Assembly (NCBI GenBank): GCA_003694905.1
Contig: RFJM01000389.1
Coordinates: 1 to 6,806, forward strand
Origin: Caldilineae bacterium
GTDB taxonomy: Bacteria; Chloroflexota; Anaerolineae; J102
Length of the DNA stretch: 6,806 nt
Direction: 5' to 3'
Part shown: one piece after another, positions 4,931 to 6,806 of the stretch
How the letters are laid out: the number at the start of each line of letters is the position of its first letter
How positions within the stretch are numbered: position 1 is the first letter of the stretch
The notes under the pieces: generated by a model
Seen by the model: only the letters and a program-made list of their open reading frames with translations
Told to the model about the DNA's origin: nothing
The model's database searches: none
Position numbers and translations under genes: made by a program

Positions 4931-6235
4931 ATGCTTTACAGTAAATTATTGCAACTGGCAGAAGCCGGGAAGGCCATCCGTATCGGGGCCAGTGGTGCCG
5001 GCTGGATGGGCAGTGGATTTGTGGCCCAGGTGGAACACATGCCCGGCATGGAAGTGTCGGTCCTGGCCGATCCGAAGACCGACCTGGCCCGGCGCGCCTT
5101 CCTGGCAGCGGGGGTGCCGCCCGAGCAGATCGTCGAGAGCGAGCTTCCCGGTCGAGCGGAAGATGCCGTGCGGGCGGGAAAGCGGGTGGTGACGGGTGAC
5201 TATACGTTGGCCGCACAATTAGCTTCGGTCGATATCGTCACCGATGTCTCACCTTCGCCTGCCAGCGCTGCAGAGACGGCCTACGCGGGCATACGCCATG
5301 GCAAGGATGTGGTGTTGGTAAATATCGAAGCGGATGTGACGGTGGGTCGCATCCTCAAGCGGCTGGCGCAAGAGGCGGGCGTGCTCTACAGCGTGAGTTC
5401 GGGAGATGAGCCCGGCTGTCTGATGGAATTGTGGGAGTACGTGCGGCTGTTAGGATTCGAGCCCATCGCCATCGGCAAAGGCAAAAACAACCCCCTGGAT
5501 CCCGCGGCTACGCCCGCCACGGTGGCCGAGGCTGCCCGCCGCGCAGACAAAGATGCTTACCAGACCGCCAGCTATGTCGACGGCACGAAGACTATGTTTG
5601 AGATGACCTGCGCCGCCAATGCCACCGGCTGCGTGCCCATGCGCCGGGGAATGGTCGGGCCCGAGGCCACGCTGCAGAATGTGACCGAGCTGTTCATGCT
5701 CGAGGAAGATGGCGGTATGGTTCCGCAGCCGGGTGTGGTGGATTTTGTTCAGGGACCGGCCATGGCGGGCGGAGTATTCGTGGTCTGCCGCGTACAAGAT
5801 CCCCGCATTGCTGCCGACCTCAAATATCTGAAGGTTGGGAACGGCCGCTACTCCACCTTCTTCCGTCCCTACCATCTCTGGTTCATCGAGGCGCCCATCT
5901 CTTTTGCCGAGGCCTACTTCCACCGCAAGGTGACCCTGGCACCGCTGGATCGACCTGTGGCCGAGAATATGACCGTTGCCAAGCGAGACCTGGCCGCGGG
6001 TGAGCAACTGGACGATTTCGGCGGCTATACTTTTCACGGGGTGATCGAACGGGCCGAGATTGCCGGCAGTCTCAACGCCCTGCCGGTCGGTTTGGCGCCC
6101 GGCGCCCGCTTGACCCGAGCCGTGGCCCGGGGCCAGATCATCACGTGGGATGATGTGAGCCTGGATGAAACGAGCACAGTGGTAAAGCTGCGCCGCCGCC
6201 AGGACAGACAGGATCGCCAGGGCGCAGAAGGCTGA
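4931..6235 (+). CDS. NAD(P)-dependent oxidoreductase with C-terminal SAF domain (COG4091 / DXR-like DRL family)
   Basis: A 434-residue cytoplasmic enzyme, the normal size for the homoserine-dehydrogenase-like COG4091 family. The Rossmann nucleotide site is GASGAGWMG (residues 19-27), and the acidic end of the second strand is VLADPKTD. The family core follows: LVNIEADVTVG, the GDEPG motif at 158-162, GKGKNNP at 182-188, then DGTKTMFEM and NATGCVP. Residues of about 345-415 form a SAF domain (NMTVAKRDLAAGEQLDDFGG, later LTRAVARGQIITWDDV). The tail is basic and repetitive (RRRQDRQDRQ). The family includes Brucella DRL, which converts deoxyxylulose 5-phosphate to methylerythritol 4-phosphate, but most members are uncharacterised and the homoserine dehydrogenase label is likely misleading. 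Behind a sugar isomerase, a kinase and a transketolase, a redox or reductoisomerase step on a sugar or polyol phosphate is the reasonable inference. It is the last gene of the operon. An 11-residue longer form starting at 4898 is possible but has a weaker start signal. Confidence 0.85.
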   Translation: MLYSKLLQLAEAGKAIRIGASGAGWMGSGFVAQVEHMPGMEVSVLADPKTDLARRAFLAAGVPPEQIVESELPGRAEDAVRAGKRVVTGDYTLAAQLASVDIVTDVSPSPASAAETAYAGIRHGKDVVLVNIEADVTVGRILKRLAQEAGVLYSVSSGDEPGCLMELWEYVRLLGFEPIAIGKGKNNPLDPAATPATVAEAARRADKDAYQTASYVDGTKTMFEMTCAANATGCVPMRRGMVGPEATLQNVTELFMLEEDGGMVPQPGVVDFVQGPAMAGGVFVVCRVQDPRIAADLKYLKVGNGRYSTFFRPYHLWFIEAPISFAEAYFHRKVTLAPLDRPVAENMTVAKRDLAAGEQLDDFGGYTFHGVIERAEIAGSLNALPVGLAPGARLTRAVARGQIITWDDVSLDETSTVVKLRRRQDRQDRQGAEG

Positions 6236-6278
6236 ACATCGCCCTCTCCTGTCTCTCGTTCTTGCCGACCCGTCGCCC

Positions 6279-6806
6279 CTACCGGACGGTGACGTACGGC
6301 CGCAGTTTCTCCAGAGTCTTTTCGCCGATCCCCTTGACCCGCAGCAGGTCGTCGACGGCGCTGTAGGGCCGCCCTTCAATGATGGCTTCGGCCGTCTTCG
6401 GCCCGATGCCCGGCAGTGCCTCCAGCTCTTCGGCGGTGGCGGTGTTCAGATCCACCGGGCCGGGCACAGCGGCGTCGTCTTGCGTCGCTGTGGTAGAGCC
6501 GGAAGCACGGCTGGAAAACACCGGTGGAGGAGAGACGTTGTCGGCCCGGCTGGGCACGTAGATCTGTTCGCCATCGCTTAAGGGATGCGCCAGGTTGATG
6601 GCTACCAGATCGGCTTCGTCGGTAGGACCCCCGGCCTTGGCGATGGCGTCCTCTACCAGGCTATCGGGAGAGAGGCGATAGACGCCGGGGGTGCGGACCG
6701 CGCCGCTGACATAGACCCGTAGGGGCGAGGGTGTAGGTGTGGCCACGGGGCCGGCATCCGGTGTAGGAGGGGGAAGGATCTCGATAGCCTGCGCGGGCGG
6801 CCGCCG
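6279..6806 (-). CDS. comEA: ComEA-like DNA-uptake protein, SLBB + helix-hairpin-helix, partial at 5' end
   Basis: The reading frame is open from the stop at 6279-6281 to the window edge (175 residues visible), so the true start is probably outside. A GTG at 6744-6746 is in frame but falls in a Pro/Thr-rich linker. Visible order: a Pro-rich stretch (EILPPPTPDAGP); an SLBB domain (LRVYVSGAVRTPGVYRL to DGEQIYVPS, about visible residues 28-88); a Ser/Thr/Ala-rich linker; then two helix-hairpin-helix motifs ending the protein (VDLNTATAEELEALPGIGPK, then LLRVKGIGEKTLEKLRPYV, about 117-175). This is the layout of ComEA, the membrane-anchored double-stranded DNA receptor of natural transformation. 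The N-terminal membrane helix expected of the family would lie beyond 6806. It runs convergent to the sugar operon and has no evident link to it. Family identity is strong; a role in transformation in this organism is inferred. Confidence 0.9.
   Translation of the reverse strand, partial: RRPPAQAIEILPPPTPDAGPVATPTPSPLRVYVSGAVRTPGVYRLSPDSLVEDAIAKAGGPTDEADLVAINLAHPLSDGEQIYVPSRADNVSPPPVFSSRASGSTTATQDDAAVPGPVDLNTATAEELEALPGIGPKTAEAIIEGRPYSAVDDLLRVKGIGEKTLEKLRPYVTVR

Noticed and set aside
4218..5216. A 332-codon - strand open frame across the transketolase C subunit and oxidoreductase genes
   Set aside because: Antisense to conserved domains, Pro/Arg/His-rich translation, no family motif; treated as a shadow.
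6236..6289. Possible bidirectional terminator between the convergent genes
   Set aside because: The best stem (CCGTC 6270-6274 with GACGG 6285-6289) is 5 bp with a 10-base loop, no T run follows, and it runs into the comEA coding end.
1..6806. CRISPR array, tRNA, rRNA, insertion sequence or long repeats
   Set aside because: No regularly spaced repeats, RNA gene signatures, transposase motifs or terminal inverted repeats were seen on either strand.

Overview
The window looks like a bacterial chromosome segment of roughly 60% GC (judged by eye). It carries a compact catabolic operon on the + strand, followed by a convergent competence gene. The bacterium uses strong Shine-Dalgarno sites and ATG starts. 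The ComEA-type protein with an SLBB domain, the HutC-type GntR regulator and the general protein style would fit a Chloroflexota (Anaerolineae/Caldilineae-like) genome. That assignment is a low-confidence inference; no marker gene here fixes the taxonomy.

Layout: positions 1-206 are non-coding. They hold a well-formed sigma70-type promoter (TTGACA, 17-bp spacer, TGn-extended TACGAT) and two related CCGGAC elements that may be operators. Six genes then run in the same direction: a GntR/UTRA regulator (207-953), a metal-dependent TIM-barrel sugar isomerase (987-1970), a PfkB sugar kinase (2078-3058), the N- and C-terminal halves of a split transketolase (3097-3936 and 3927-4901, overlapping by 10 bases), and an NAD(P)-dependent oxidoreductase with a C-terminal SAF domain, of the COG4091 / DXR-like (DRL) family (4931-6235). 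Gaps are short, apart from about 107 bases before the kinase, so a single transcript is likely. A 43-base convergent gap then leads to a ComEA-like SLBB + helix-hairpin-helix protein on the - strand (6279 to beyond the window edge).

Inferred joint function: isomerase, kinase and split transketolase form a logical chain of aldose to ketose to ketose phosphate, followed by C2-unit transfer into the pentose phosphate pool. This is the same enzyme logic as the described non-oxidative D-apiose route (apiose isomerase, apulose kinase, two-subunit apulose-4-phosphate transketolase). The extra element is the DRL-family oxidoreductase, a family in which at least one member (Brucella DRL) reduces and rearranges a ketose phosphate to a branched polyol phosphate. 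The transketolase C subunit keeps the catalytic Glu and the phosphate-binding residues, but has Ala where canonical enzymes have the active-site His of the DGxTHQ motif. Together these suggest an unusual, possibly branched-chain, sugar or polyol as substrate. The substrate cannot be read from the sequence, and no transporter lies in the window.
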